The notes under the pieces were generated by a model. It was not told the DNA's origin and searched no databases. It was given only the letters and a program-made list of their open reading frames with translations. This document shows, piece after piece, positions 9,602 to 20,890 of a DNA stretch of 64,000 nucleotides (its first letter is position 1; the number at the start of each line of letters is the position of its first letter). A program made the translations under genes and the position numbers. The stretch comes from Rhizobium leguminosarum (GTDB taxonomy: Bacteria > Pseudomonadota > Alphaproteobacteria > Rhizobiales > Rhizobiaceae): the NCBI RefSeq assembly GCF_002953715.1, contig NZ_CP025012.1, forward strand, positions 1,054,001 to 1,118,000, in the 5' to 3' direction.

Positions 9602-9705
9602 TAGAGCAATTCCAGCGAAAGTGCGCAGCGGTTTTGCGTCCGGAATTGCGTAAAAACAAAGCGATAGAGCGTTTCCTTGATTCTGAGAAAAACGGAAATG
9701 CTCTA
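9602..9705. repeat. Rhizobial two-hairpin intergenic repeat (second type)
   Basis: An element bounded by TAGAGCA (9602-9608) and TGCTCTA (9699-9705). Hairpin one pairs GCAATTCC with GGAATTGC; hairpin two pairs TAGAGCGTTTCC with GGAAATGCTCTA. The two-stem layout resembles the element at 5207-5308 but the sequence is a different family. It sits between the cycL end and the cupin gene end, where it may also stop transcription from both sides. Confidence 0.7.
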
Positions 9706-9715
9706 GGTGAGCTGA

Positions 9716-10135
9716 TCAGACCGGGACCAGTCCATGGCGGAGCATGATCTCATTGGCCTTACCGAGGTCCGGTTTGCCGGGCACGTTCACCACCTCGGCA
9801 ATTTCCTCGAAATAACGCCGTCCGATTGTACCCGGCGTGATGGTCGCCAGGACCTTGGCTGTGCTATCATGCAGGTTCTCGTGATGGTGCACCGCGCCTC
9901 GCGGAATGAATATGGCGTCGCCGGCGCGAATCTCGCGCGTTTGCCCGTCGACGATGACGGTGAGCGCGCCTTCAAGGCCGTAGAGGAATTCGTCAGCATC
10001 CCGATGACTGTGCGGAGCGGGAACGCGCGCCCGAGATGGCACTGTGAATTCGAATACCGTCGCGCCGATCTCACTGATGAGAAAACGCAGTTCGAGTTGC
10101 CCGATCCGCACAATATCGTTTCGTACCGCTTCCAT
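9716..10135 (-). CDS. Cupin-domain protein
   Basis: A 139-residue single-domain cupin. The first motif is APHSHRDADEFLYGLEG (metal ligands His, His, Glu) and the second includes GDAIFIPRGAVHHHENL. It is therefore a probable metal-binding beta-barrel, enzyme or sensor, in the cytoplasm. It is divergent from a MarR regulator gene, with two palindromic operators in the 58-base gap, so it is probably the regulator's target. The substrate is unknown. Confidence 0.85.
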   Translation of the reverse strand: MEAVRNDIVRIGQLELRFLISEIGATVFEFTVPSRARVPAPHSHRDADEFLYGLEGALTVIVDGQTREIRAGDAIFIPRGAVHHHENLHDSTAKVLATITPGTIGRRYFEEIAEVVNVPGKPDLGKANEIMLRHGLVPV

Positions 10136-10150
10136 CTAAGGCCTCCACAA

Positions 10151-10190
10151 TGTAAAGTAACTTTACATCAAAACGTAAAGTGGCTTTACA
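10151..10190. promoter_or_regulatory. Paired palindromic operators for the MarR regulator
   Basis: TGTAAAGTAACTTTACA (10151-10167) is a perfect 17-base palindrome. CGTAAAGTGGCTTTACA (10174-10190) is a second copy with weaker outer bases. The centres are 23 bases apart, about two helical turns. They fill the gap between the divergent cupin and MarR genes, so binding would control both. Palindromes of 16-18 bases are usual MarR sites. Confidence 0.75.
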
Positions 10191-10193
10191 CAT

Positions 10194-10670
10194 ATGTCAA
10201 TCCCATTGCCCCCGGATTCAATTCCAGACGCGTTGCCCGGTCCGCCGTTCTTCGGCGCGCTGCTGCGCATTGTCTGGCAGCATGTGCGCGAACGCATGCT
10301 GCAAGCCATTCACGAGGCGGGCTTTGCCGACTTCCAGGAGGCGCATTTTGCCGTGTTTTCGTTTCCGTTGCCGGATGGCATGAGACCGTCAGAGCTCGCG
10401 CGTCAGAAGCGGATGTCGCGGCAGGCTGTGAACTATCTGCTCAGCCAGCTTGAAGAGCTGGGCTATGTCGAGCGGCGCGCAGCCGACGGCAGTGATCGCC
10501 GACTGGTCTATCTGACGCCACGGGGACATGAAGTCGTCGCGGCCATTTTCGCATGTCTTCGGCAGTTGCATGAGCAATGGTCCGAAGAGGTTGGAAAGGA
10601 GCGCTTCGATGACTTCGTAGATGTGTTGAGGCAGCTGTCGACCAAAGCACAGGAACCGACAAACCGCTGA
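10194..10670 (+). CDS. MarR-family transcriptional regulator
   Basis: A 158-residue winged-helix regulator. The HTH is seen in MRPSELARQKRMSRQAVNYL, followed by LSQLEELGYVER and the wing AADGSDRRLVYLTPRG with the DxR signature of MarR proteins. Flanking helices form the dimer interface. It is divergent from the cupin gene across a 58-base region with two near-identical palindromes, which suggests repression of itself and the cupin gene relieved by a ligand. The ligand cannot be read from the sequence. No obvious Shine-Dalgarno sequence stands before the ATG; the second operator ends three bases before it. Confidence 0.85.
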   Translation: MSIPLPPDSIPDALPGPPFFGALLRIVWQHVRERMLQAIHEAGFADFQEAHFAVFSFPLPDGMRPSELARQKRMSRQAVNYLLSQLEELGYVERRAADGSDRRLVYLTPRGHEVVAAIFACLRQLHEQWSEEVGKERFDDFVDVLRQLSTKAQEPTNR

Positions 10671-11008
10671 AAAACTCAACTTTGCGACGGTGGTAAGGAC
10701 TGTCTCAGAACGGTTCGCGAACCGTACCTCTGAAGGTGAGCCGGCCTGAAGGCATAAATATTAGCAGACCGAAGTCTCCGGGAATTGAAAGCCGCTTCCG
10801 CAAAGGAGCGCGTGCAGCGCAGTATACCTGAGCCGGAGCCGCTGCGGGTGAAGGCCATATGCGTTCGGCCGTTTGCCAAACATTGCAAACATTACCAACT
10901 TTTCATTGGCCGGACAGTTCGCAGTAAGGTGCGGCGTCCTATTTCTTTACTCATCGACTGATCCGGCATCGCCGGCTCTGAGAACTAAGAACAAGAGAAG
11001 GTGCTCCA
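10671..11008. other. Intergenic region upstream of degP
   Basis: This 338-base stretch has no convincing gene. It contains a perfect 16-base palindrome at 10710-10725 and an AT-richer stretch (10873-10960) that is the likely degP promoter region. An AGAAGG ribosome-binding site precedes degP. Confidence 0.5.
10710..10725. promoter_or_regulatory. Perfect 16-base palindrome
   Basis: ACGGTTCGCGAACCGT is self-complementary over all 16 bases with no spacer, which is more like a protein-binding site than a hairpin. It lies 40 bases after the marR stop and about 285 bases before degP. No target gene or regulator can be assigned. Confidence 0.4.
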
Positions 11009-12604
11009 ATGCTCAAGAATTTCAACGGACGTCCGTCCCTCGCCACTGTGCTCAAGGCTTCTACCGTCGCCGGTATCGCAGCCGCTGTGCTCGCAACCGG
11101 CGTTCCGCTCGAAATCACCCGGTCTTATGCTGAAGCTGTCAAAGTTCAGGCGCCCGCCGTTCCGAGCTTCGCCAATGTCGTCGACGCCGTTTCACCGGCT
11201 GTCGTTTCCGTCCGGGTCGAAAATCGCGTCAACCCCGTCTCCGACAACAACAATGACGGCTTCTCCTTCGATTTCAACGGCCGCGGCTTCGACGACCTTC
11301 CCGACGATCATCCGCTGAAGCGGTTCTTCAAGCAGTTCGGCCAGGATCCGAATGATCAGCAGGGCCATCAGCGGCGCTTCGGCCAGAACGGACCGAATGG
11401 TGGCCCGAATGGTCCGGGCGGCAAGGGTCGCCTCCGCCCCGTCGCCCAGGGCTCCGGCTTCTTCATCTCTGAGGACGGCTACATCGTCACCAACAATCAC
11501 GTCGTTTCCGATGGTCAGGCCTTCGTCGCCGTCATGAAGGACGGCACCGAACTCGATGCCAAGCTGATCGGCAAGGATCCGCGCACCGATCTCGCCGTGC
11601 TGAAGGTCGACGGCAAGGGCAAGAAGTTCACCTACGTCAACTGGGCCGACGACAACAATGTCCGCGTCGGCGACTGGGTCGTTGCCGTCGGCAATCCCTT
11701 CGGCCTCGGCGGCACGGTCACAGCCGGCATCGTCTCGGCTCGCGGCCGCGATATCGGTTCCGGTCCTTATGACGATTATCTGCAGGTGGATGCCGCCGTG
11801 AACCGCGGCAACTCCGGCGGTCCGACCTTCAACCTCAGCGGTGAGGTCGTCGGCATCAACACTGCGATCTTCTCGCCGTCGGGCGGCAGCGTCGGCATCG
11901 CCTTCGCCATTCCCGCCTCGACCGCCAAGGATGTCGTCGCCGATCTGATGAAGGACGGCCAGGTCTCGCGCGGCTGGCTGGGTGTCCAGATCCAGCCGGT
12001 AACCAAGGACATCGCCGAATCCATCGGCCTTTCCGAGCCGAGCGGCGCCCTGGTCGTTGCCCCGCAGGCTGGATCGCCGGGTGACAAGGCCGGCATGAAG
12101 GCCGGCGACGTCGTCACTGCGCTGAACGGTGAGACGATCAAGGATGCCCGTGACCTCAGCCGCCGCATCGGCGCGATGCAGCCGGGCAGCAAGGTCGAGC
12201 TTTCGGTCTGGCGTGCCGGCAAGGCCCAGCCGCTCACCGTCGAACTCGGCACGCTGCCGGTCGACCAGAAGGATGCGTCCGCCGATGACAACAGCCAGCC
12301 GCAGCAGCCTGAGGCACCGGCTTCCGAGAAGGCGCTTGCCGATCTCGGCCTGACGGTCGGTCCTTCCGATGACGGCAAGGGCCTGGCGATCACCGCCATC
12401 GATCCGGACTCCGACGCTGCCGACAAGGGCATCAAGGAAGGCGAAAAGATCACTTCGGTCAACAACCAGGAGGTCTCCAGCCCCGACGAGGTCGTCAAGG
12501 TGCTGAACCAGGCCAAGAAGGACGGCCGCACCCGCGCGCTGTTCCAGATCCAGTCCAATGAAGGAAGCCGTTTCGTCGCGCTTCCGATCAACGGCCAGGG
12601 CTGA
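11009..12604 (+). CDS. degP: Periplasmic serine protease DegP (HtrA/Do family)
   Basis: A 531-residue Do-family protease. It has an N-terminal signal sequence (about 1-35), a trypsin-like domain with catalytic His164 (NNHVV), Asp194 (DPRTDLAVL) and Ser269 (RGNSGGPTF), then two PDZ domains (about 300-400 and 435-525). A low-complexity Asn/Gly stretch (about 105-140) lies before the catalytic core. DegP degrades and chaperones misfolded envelope proteins. In rhizobia degP sits next to the cyc operon; here a cupin/MarR pair separates them. The start follows AGAAGG at a good distance. The stem-loop after the gene may limit read-through into the two-component pair. Confidence 0.93.
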   Translation: MLKNFNGRPSLATVLKASTVAGIAAAVLATGVPLEITRSYAEAVKVQAPAVPSFANVVDAVSPAVVSVRVENRVNPVSDNNNDGFSFDFNGRGFDDLPDDHPLKRFFKQFGQDPNDQQGHQRRFGQNGPNGGPNGPGGKGRLRPVAQGSGFFISEDGYIVTNNHVVSDGQAFVAVMKDGTELDAKLIGKDPRTDLAVLKVDGKGKKFTYVNWADDNNVRVGDWVVAVGNPFGLGGTVTAGIVSARGRDIGSGPYDDYLQVDAAVNRGNSGGPTFNLSGEVVGINTAIFSPSGGSVGIAFAIPASTAKDVVADLMKDGQVSRGWLGVQIQPVTKDIAESIGLSEPSGALVVAPQAGSPGDKAGMKAGDVVTALNGETIKDARDLSRRIGAMQPGSKVELSVWRAGKAQPLTVELGTLPVDQKDASADDNSQPQQPEAPASEKALADLGLTVGPSDDGKGLAITAIDPDSDAADKGIKEGEKITSVNNQEVSSPDEVVKVLNQAKKDGRTRALFQIQSNEGSRFVALPINGQG

Positions 12605-12619
12605 TCCTCAAGACAACGG

Positions 12620-12649
12620 GAGCCGTGCGGACGAAAGTCCGCGCGGCTC
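12620..12649 (+). terminator. Stem-loop after degP
   Basis: The arms 12620-12632 and 12637-12649 form a 13-base stem (one G-T pair) around a GAAA tetraloop. The run after it (ATTCTTCTG) is only partly T-rich, so it may attenuate transcription or stabilise the mRNA 3' end rather than stop transcription fully. Confidence 0.6.
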
Positions 12650-12679
12650 GATTCTTCTGACCTTTGAAGGATGATCGCG

Positions 12680-13426
12680 ATGAGCGCCGCCCCGCAGGAA
12701 GATGCTTTGAGCCTTGCCGAAACGCAGCCGGTGGGTAATGTCGGCCGCATGAAGATTCTCATCATCGAAGATGATCTCGAAGCCGCGGTCTACCTCACGA
12801 AAGCCTTTCGCGAGGCGGGCATCGTCGCCGATCACGCCAGCGACGGCGAGAGCGGCCTGTTCATGGGGTCGGAAAATACCTATGACGTCATCGTCATCGA
12901 CCGCATGCTGCCGCGCCGCGACGGGCTCTCCGTCATTAGTGAGTTGCGCCGCAAGGCCATCCATACGCCGGTCCTCATCCTCTCCGCGCTGGGCCAGGTC
13001 GATGACCGCGTGACCGGTCTTCGTGCCGGCGGCGACGATTACCTGCCGAAGCCCTATGCCTTCAGCGAGTTGCTGGCGCGCGTCGAGGTGCTCGGCCGCC
13101 GCAAGGGCACGCCGGATCAGGACGTTGTCTATCGCGTCGGCGACCTCGAACTCGACCGGCTCTCCCACGAGGTGCGCCGCAGCGGCAAGGAGATTCCGCT
13201 GCAGCCGCGCGAATTCCGCCTGCTCGAATATCTGATGAAGAATGCCGGCCAGGTGGTGACCCGCACCATGCTGCTCGAAAACGTCTGGGACTATCACTTC
13301 GACCCGCAGACCAACGTCATCGACGTCCATGTCTCGCGCCTGCGCTCGAAGATCGAGAAGGACTACAGCCAGCCGCTCCTGAAGACCATTCGCGGCGCGG
13401 GGTACATGATCAAGGATGAGGGATGA
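12680..13426 (+). CDS. OmpR-family response regulator
   Basis: A 248-residue response regulator. The receiver begins at MKILIIEDD, with phosphoacceptor Asp74 in VIDRMLPRRDG and Lys in LPKPYA; the C-terminal winged helix includes LQPREFRLLEYLM and ends TIRGAGYMI. Three ATGs are possible: 12671 (no room for a ribosome-binding site), 12680 (GAAGG at 9 bases, chosen) and 12749 (directly at the receiver). It overlaps the downstream kinase by ATGA. Lying just after degP and before glnE, as in other rhizobia, it may respond to envelope stress; that is inference. A specific name is not assigned. Confidence 0.87.
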   Translation: MSAAPQEDALSLAETQPVGNVGRMKILIIEDDLEAAVYLTKAFREAGIVADHASDGESGLFMGSENTYDVIVIDRMLPRRDGLSVISELRRKAIHTPVLILSALGQVDDRVTGLRAGGDDYLPKPYAFSELLARVEVLGRRKGTPDQDVVYRVGDLELDRLSHEVRRSGKEIPLQPREFRLLEYLMKNAGQVVTRTMLLENVWDYHFDPQTNVIDVHVSRLRSKIEKDYSQPLLKTIRGAGYMIKDEG

Positions 13427-14832
13427 GCCGTTTCAAGGTTCTCTTCAAGTCCACCGCAGTCCGCCTTTCGGCCCTCTACATCCTGCTTTTCGCCATCTGC
13501 GCCGCGACGCTCGTCTTCTATGTGACGGCGATGTCGGAACGGCTGCTGACCGGCCAGATCCGCGACGCCGTCAGGCAGGAGGTGGAGCAGGTGCAGCGCG
13601 CCTTTGACACCGGCGGCATGAACCTTTTGCTGCGCACGATGGAGCGGCGTGCCCGCCAGCCGGGCGCCAATCTCTACATCATCGCTGGTCCCTCGGGCGA
13701 TATTCTCGCCGGCAATGTCGCCTCGGTGCAGCCGGGTGTCTTTGAGGAGATCGGCTGGACCTCTGCGCCCTTCATCTATCAGCGTTATACCGACAGTGGC
13801 GTCGAGCGCCGTCATAGGGCGATCGCCAATATCTTCGTGCTCGACAACGGCCTGAGAATATTGATCGGCCGCGACCTCGGCGACCCCGAGCGTTTCCGTC
13901 TGCTGGTGCGCCAGGCGCTGATGATAGCCTTGGCGATCATGGGGCTGGGTGCCATCATCATCTGGTTCGCCATTGGCCGCAACGCGCTGAAACGCATCGA
14001 CCGCATGTCGGATGCCAGCAAGAAGATCATGGCCGGCGACCTGTCGCAGCGCCTGCCGGTGGGCGGATCCGGCGATGAATTCGACCGCTTGTCGATGTCA
14101 TTGAACACCATGCTGGAGCGCATCGAGAAGCTGAACGAGGGCCTGCGGCAGGTCTCCGACAACATCGCCCACGATCTCAAGACGCCGTTGACGCGGCTGC
14201 GCAACAAGGCGGCAGATGCGCTCGATATCGCCGATGGCGAGGCGCGGCGCAGCGCGCTCGAAGGTATCATTTCCGAATCGGACCAGCTGATCCGCACCTT
14301 CAATGCGCTGTTGATGATCTCCCGCGTCGAGGCCGGATCGGTCGCGGCCGAGATGTCGCTGGTGGAGCTTTCGGCCATCGTCTCCGATAGCGCCGAGCTT
14401 TACGAGCCGGCGGCGGAGGAGGCCGGGCTCGGCCTCAGCTTCAGCATCGAGCCCGATGTCGAGGTGCAGGGCAATCGCGAGCTGATCGGCCAGGCAATCT
14501 TCAATCTGCTCGACAATGCCATCAAATATTCCTCCGATACGGAAGGAGCGGGCACGGTGTCGCTTAAACTCGCCCGCCGCCCGGATGGCATCTGCCTTTC
14601 GGTCGCCGATCATGGGCCGGGCGTTCCGGCCGACAGGCGCGACGATGTGGTCAAGCGCTTCGTCCGCCTCGATGAAAGCCGTTCGAAGCCCGGCACGGGG
14701 CTCGGGCTTTCGCTGGTGGAGGCGGTGATGGAGCTGCACAATGGCCGGCTAGAGCTCTCCGATACCGATCCTGATAAGCCCGAACAGCGCGGATTGACCG
14801 TCAGCATGATCTTCCCGGCCAAGGCTGCCTGA
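13423..14832 (+). CDS. Sensor histidine kinase partner
   Basis: A 469-residue membrane kinase. TM1 lies at about 15-36, a periplasmic loop spans to about 160, and TM2 at about 165-186. A HAMP domain follows (RMSDASKKIMAGDLSQRLP), then the phosphoacceptor motif IAHDLKTPLTRLR with His250, and the ATPase domain with N box NLLDNAIKYSS, G1 VADHGPGVP and G2 GTGLGLSLVEAVM. Its ATG overlaps the response-regulator stop, so the two are co-translated. The signal sensed is unknown. Confidence 0.87.
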   Translation: MSRFKVLFKSTAVRLSALYILLFAICAATLVFYVTAMSERLLTGQIRDAVRQEVEQVQRAFDTGGMNLLLRTMERRARQPGANLYIIAGPSGDILAGNVASVQPGVFEEIGWTSAPFIYQRYTDSGVERRHRAIANIFVLDNGLRILIGRDLGDPERFRLLVRQALMIALAIMGLGAIIIWFAIGRNALKRIDRMSDASKKIMAGDLSQRLPVGGSGDEFDRLSMSLNTMLERIEKLNEGLRQVSDNIAHDLKTPLTRLRNKAADALDIADGEARRSALEGIISESDQLIRTFNALLMISRVEAGSVAAEMSLVELSAIVSDSAELYEPAAEEAGLGLSFSIEPDVEVQGNRELIGQAIFNLLDNAIKYSSDTEGAGTVSLKLARRPDGICLSVADHGPGVPADRRDDVVKRFVRLDESRSKPGTGLGLSLVEAVMELHNGRLELSDTDPDKPEQRGLTVSMIFPAKAA

Positions 14833-14965
14833 TGGCCCGCTGCCGATGATCGGCTGAATCGCGTATTGGCGGTTTTCCGCCAAGACCCTAGTTTAATGCC
14901 GGTCAGGGAGGCGTTCCCGCGATTCTGCGTGGTCGTTTCCCTAGGCGCTAAAGCAGGGAGAGTGC

Positions 14966-17923
14966 ATGCTGACGAAATCGACGCATGGCCTGAAGGATGT
15001 CGCCGAAGGGCTGCTGCGTCCGCTGAACCAGACGGAATTGAAGCTGGCATTGGCCGACTTGCAGGAGGCCGGCAGACACCAGCCGTCGGTGGCTGCGATG
15101 CTGAAGACGGAGAGCCCGCTTCGCGATTTCATCGCGGCCGTGCTGACGCTGTCGCCTTATCTGCGCGAAATCGTCAATCTCGATCCCGCCATCCTCGCCG
15201 GCGCCATCACCGAACCGCTGGAGCCGCAGATCGAGGCGCTGGTCGCCGAGGCGCGGCGCTGCTGGCAACGGGACGGCGAGGGGGCGGCACCGGCGGAATC
15301 CGTGGTGATGAGCAGGCTGCGCATCATCAAGCGCAAGGTCGCCTTCCTCGTCGCACTCGCCGATCTCGCGCGCATCTTCGACGGCCGGGCGACGACGGCC
15401 TGGCTGAGCGAGCTTGCCGAAGCTTCGGTTGCCGCCGCGATCGACCATCTTCTGCTGGCAGCGCATGAGGGTGGAAAGCTGCGGCTGCGGGATCTGGCAG
15501 CACCGAGCGACGGCTCCGGGCTGATCGTGCTCGGCATGGGCAAACTCGGCGCATCGGAACTCAACTATTCCTCCGATATCGACCTCGTCGTCGTCTTCGA
15601 CGAACAGGCGGGCATCGTGCCTGACCCCGATGACGCGATCGAGGTCTTCCCGAGGATGATGCGGCGGCTGGTGCGCATCCTGCAGGAGCGGACAGCGGAC
15701 GGCTACGTCTTCCGCACCGATCTCAGACTCCGCCCCGATCCCGGCTCGACACCGCTGGCGATCCCGGTCGATGCGGCGATGATCTATTACGAGGGCAGGG
15801 GGCAGAACTGGGAGCGGGCGGCCTTCATCAAGGCGCGCGCCGTTGCCGGCGACCTTGCTGCGGGCGGCGATTTCCTGCGCGGGCTCGCCCCTTTCGTCTT
15901 CCGCAAATATCTCGACTACGCGGCGATTGCCGATATCCATTCGATCAAGCGGCAGATCCACGCGCATAAGGGCCACGGTGCGATTGCGGTCAAGGGCCAT
16001 AACGTCAAGCTCGGCCGCGGTGGCATTCGCGAGATCGAATTCTTCGTCCAGACGCAGCAGCTGATCGCCGGCGGCCGCATGCCGGCATTGCGTGGCCGGG
16101 CGACCGAGGAGACGCTCGGTGAACTCACCAAGGCGAAATGGATCGACGCGGAAACCCGTGACGAACTGACGGAAGCTTACTGGTTCCTGCGCGATGTCGA
16201 GCATCGCATCCAGATGGTGCGCGACGAGCAGACCCACCTGCTGCCGGAGACGGATGCCGACCTAAAGCGCATCGCCTTCATGATGGGCTTTTCCGACACG
16301 CCGAGCTTCTCCGAACGGCTGGTCGGCGTGCTGAAGACGGTCGAGCGGCGTTATGCCCACCTCTTCGAGCAGGAGAGCAAGCTTTCGACCGAGACGGGAA
16401 ACCTCGTCTTCACCGGCCAGGGCGACGACCCGGATACGCTGGAGACGCTGAAGAAACTCGGTTTTACGAGACCGTCCGACATTTCCCGTATCATCCGCAC
16501 CTGGCACTACGGCCGCTACCGGGCGACGCAATCGGTCGAGGCGCGTGAAAGGCTGACGGAGCTGGCGCCGGAGCTCCTGCGGGTCTTCGGCGAAAGCAAG
16601 CGCGCCGACGAGGCGCTGCTGCGCTTCGACAGCTTCATCTCCGGTCTTCCCTCCGGCATCCAGCTCTTCTCGCTGCTCGGCAGCAACCCGGCGCTGCTGT
16701 CGCTGATCGTCAATATCATGTCCTCAGCACCCCGGCTTGCCGAGGTGATCGCCGCCAAGCCGCATGTCTTCGATGGCATGCTCGATCCCGGCCTGATGGC
16801 CGAGCTGCCGACCCGTGATTATCTCGGCGAGCGGCTGAAGGGCTCGCTTGCCCAGGCCCGCCACTATGAAGAGGTGCTCGACCGGCTGCGCATCTTTGCC
16901 GCCGAGCAGCGCTTCCTGATCGGCATCCGCCTGCTCACCGGCGCGATCAACGGCCAGATGGCGGCGCGCGCCTTCACCCATCTCGCCGACCTCGTCATTG
17001 CGGCGGCCCTCGATGCCGTGGTGAGCGAGATGCGGGCCGCGCACGGCGACTATCCCGGCGGGCGCATCGCGGTCGCCGGCATGGGCAAGCTCGGCAGTTT
17101 CGAGCTGACGGCCGGTTCCGACATCGATCTGATTCTGCTCTATGACTATGACGACACGGCCTCCGAATCCGATGGGGCGAAGCCGCTCGACGCGACCCGT
17201 TACTTCACCCGCATCACCCAGAGGCTGATGGCCGCCTTGTCGGCGCCGACCGCCGAAGGTGTGCTCTATGAGGTCGACATGCGGCTGCGCCCATCCGGCA
17301 ACAAGGGGCCGGTCGCCACCCGTATCAATGCCTTCGGCAAGTATCAGCGCGAAGAGGCATGGACCTGGGAGCATATGGCGCTCAGCCGCGCCCGGCTGAT
17401 CTGCGGCAATGAGAGCCTGATCGCCGAAGCGGAACTGATCGTCCGGGAGGTGCTGTCGGCCGATCGTGATATCGCCAAGGTGGGGCATGACGTCGCCGAG
17501 ATGCGCGAACTGATCGACAAGGAAAAGCCGCCGGCCGGTCCCTGGGACCTGAAGCAGATCCCCGGCGGCGTCATCGATCTCGAATTCATTGCCCAGTACC
17601 TGGCGCTGATCGCTCCGTCCAAAGGTGTCGGCACGCCCGTGAACGGGCTTAGCACTGGCGAGGCCTTGAGGGCCCTTGGCGACCGGCTGATGGCGCCGGC
17701 AGATCTCGATACCTGCCTTGAGGCCTTTGCGCTCTATACCGGTCTTTCGCAGCTGATCCGCCTCTGCATTGACGGCCTGTTCGATCCTAAGGACGCGCCA
17801 TCAGGCCTCATTGAACTCGTCTACCGCGCCGGCGATTGCCCTGATATCAAGACGCTGGAGGGAGAGGTGAAACGGCTGGCAAAAGCGGTCAGGAAGATAT
17901 TCCTGAACATCGTGAAGGCCTGA
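14966..17923 (+). CDS. glnE: Bifunctional glutamine synthetase adenylyltransferase/deadenylase
   Basis: A 985-residue protein with the duplicated nucleotidyltransferase architecture of GlnE. The first active site is GMGKLGASELNYSSDIDLVV (about residues 190-210), the second GMGKLGSFELTAGSDIDLIL (about 705-725). One half adenylylates and the other deadenylylates glutamine synthetase under PII control. Length is normal for rhizobial GlnE. The start follows a GGGAG ribosome-binding site. The gene is separated from the kinase by about 130 bases and may have its own promoter. Confidence 0.95.
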   Translation: MLTKSTHGLKDVAEGLLRPLNQTELKLALADLQEAGRHQPSVAAMLKTESPLRDFIAAVLTLSPYLREIVNLDPAILAGAITEPLEPQIEALVAEARRCWQRDGEGAAPAESVVMSRLRIIKRKVAFLVALADLARIFDGRATTAWLSELAEASVAAAIDHLLLAAHEGGKLRLRDLAAPSDGSGLIVLGMGKLGASELNYSSDIDLVVVFDEQAGIVPDPDDAIEVFPRMMRRLVRILQERTADGYVFRTDLRLRPDPGSTPLAIPVDAAMIYYEGRGQNWERAAFIKARAVAGDLAAGGDFLRGLAPFVFRKYLDYAAIADIHSIKRQIHAHKGHGAIAVKGHNVKLGRGGIREIEFFVQTQQLIAGGRMPALRGRATEETLGELTKAKWIDAETRDELTEAYWFLRDVEHRIQMVRDEQTHLLPETDADLKRIAFMMGFSDTPSFSERLVGVLKTVERRYAHLFEQESKLSTETGNLVFTGQGDDPDTLETLKKLGFTRPSDISRIIRTWHYGRYRATQSVEARERLTELAPELLRVFGESKRADEALLRFDSFISGLPSGIQLFSLLGSNPALLSLIVNIMSSAPRLAEVIAAKPHVFDGMLDPGLMAELPTRDYLGERLKGSLAQARHYEEVLDRLRIFAAEQRFLIGIRLLTGAINGQMAARAFTHLADLVIAAALDAVVSEMRAAHGDYPGGRIAVAGMGKLGSFELTAGSDIDLILLYDYDDTASESDGAKPLDATRYFTRITQRLMAALSAPTAEGVLYEVDMRLRPSGNKGPVATRINAFGKYQREEAWTWEHMALSRARLICGNESLIAEAELIVREVLSADRDIAKVGHDVAEMRELIDKEKPPAGPWDLKQIPGGVIDLEFIAQYLALIAPSKGVGTPVNGLSTGEALRALGDRLMAPADLDTCLEAFALYTGLSQLIRLCIDGLFDPKDAPSGLIELVYRAGDCPDIKTLEGEVKRLAKAVRKIFLNIVKA

Positions 17924-18020
17924 CGGATGTCGCCCGGAAATATGCAAAGATTGTCCGCGCAGCAATCGCCTGACTGACCGACTTCTCCTATCTTGCCGTT
18001 TCAATCGCGGGGAATGGAAA

Positions 18021-18368
18021 ATGAAAACCTTCAATTTTGCACTGGCGCCTGAAAGACTCTGGCAGGCCATCAATCCGTGGACATTTTATCAGCAGGGATC
18101 ACAGATCGGCTTCGTCAACATTGATCTTGGATCGACGCCGGCGCCCGAAACGGAACAAACGATTCTGGACGAGGTGGGGAGCTATGGTCGGCAGATCGGC
18201 CGCATTGGCGATGCGCTTGAGGTACTGCTGAAACATGTTCCGTTGGAGAACCTTTCTCAAGAGGAACAAGACGCCTTGGTCGTACTCAAAGGCCAGCTCG
18301 CCGAGATTCGGCAGATAAAGGAAAGGCAGGGGCGAAAGCAGTCCCAGGATCGCTCGGAAAGTCGATGA
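18021..18368 (+). CDS. Hypothetical protein of 115 residues
   Basis: I do not recognise a named family. The protein opens MKTFNFALAPERLWQAINPW and has a helical C-terminal half rich in charged residues (LSQEEQDALVVLKGQLAEIRQIKERQ), which could form a short coiled coil. There is no signal peptide or membrane segment. The start follows GGGGAATGGAAA, a good ribosome-binding site. Codon use matches the neighbours. It lies 97 bases after glnE on the same strand and could be co-transcribed. Confidence 0.7.
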   Translation: MKTFNFALAPERLWQAINPWTFYQQGSQIGFVNIDLGSTPAPETEQTILDEVGSYGRQIGRIGDALEVLLKHVPLENLSQEEQDALVVLKGQLAEIRQIKERQGRKQSQDRSESR

Positions 18369-18388
18369 ACGATCTGAAAGGCCAATTG

Positions 18389-20698
<2,310 letters not shown>

Positions 20699-20848
20699 CT
20701 CTTCGCCTTGTCCCTCGTGTGATTCGCGCGCCGCTCGCTCGAACCTGACCTAGAGAATCATGGGTGATTCGCCTTGTCCAGAGGCAAAGGTAAAAATCCG
20801 TTAACTATTTATAATTTCGGGTTTTTCCAGGTGATTCGATGTGCTGGG

Positions 20849-20883
20849 CGACCGGCCGCCGAATTTTTCGGGACGGCCGGTCG
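20849..20883 (-). terminator. Hairpin downstream of pepN
   Basis: Outer arms 20849-20858 and 20874-20883 (10 bases) continue into an inner stem CCGAA/TTCGG around TTT, with a two-base bulge. It begins eight bases after the pepN stop on the minus strand. No clear T-run follows, so termination strength is uncertain. Confidence 0.55.
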
Positions 20884-20890
20884 AAGCAAA

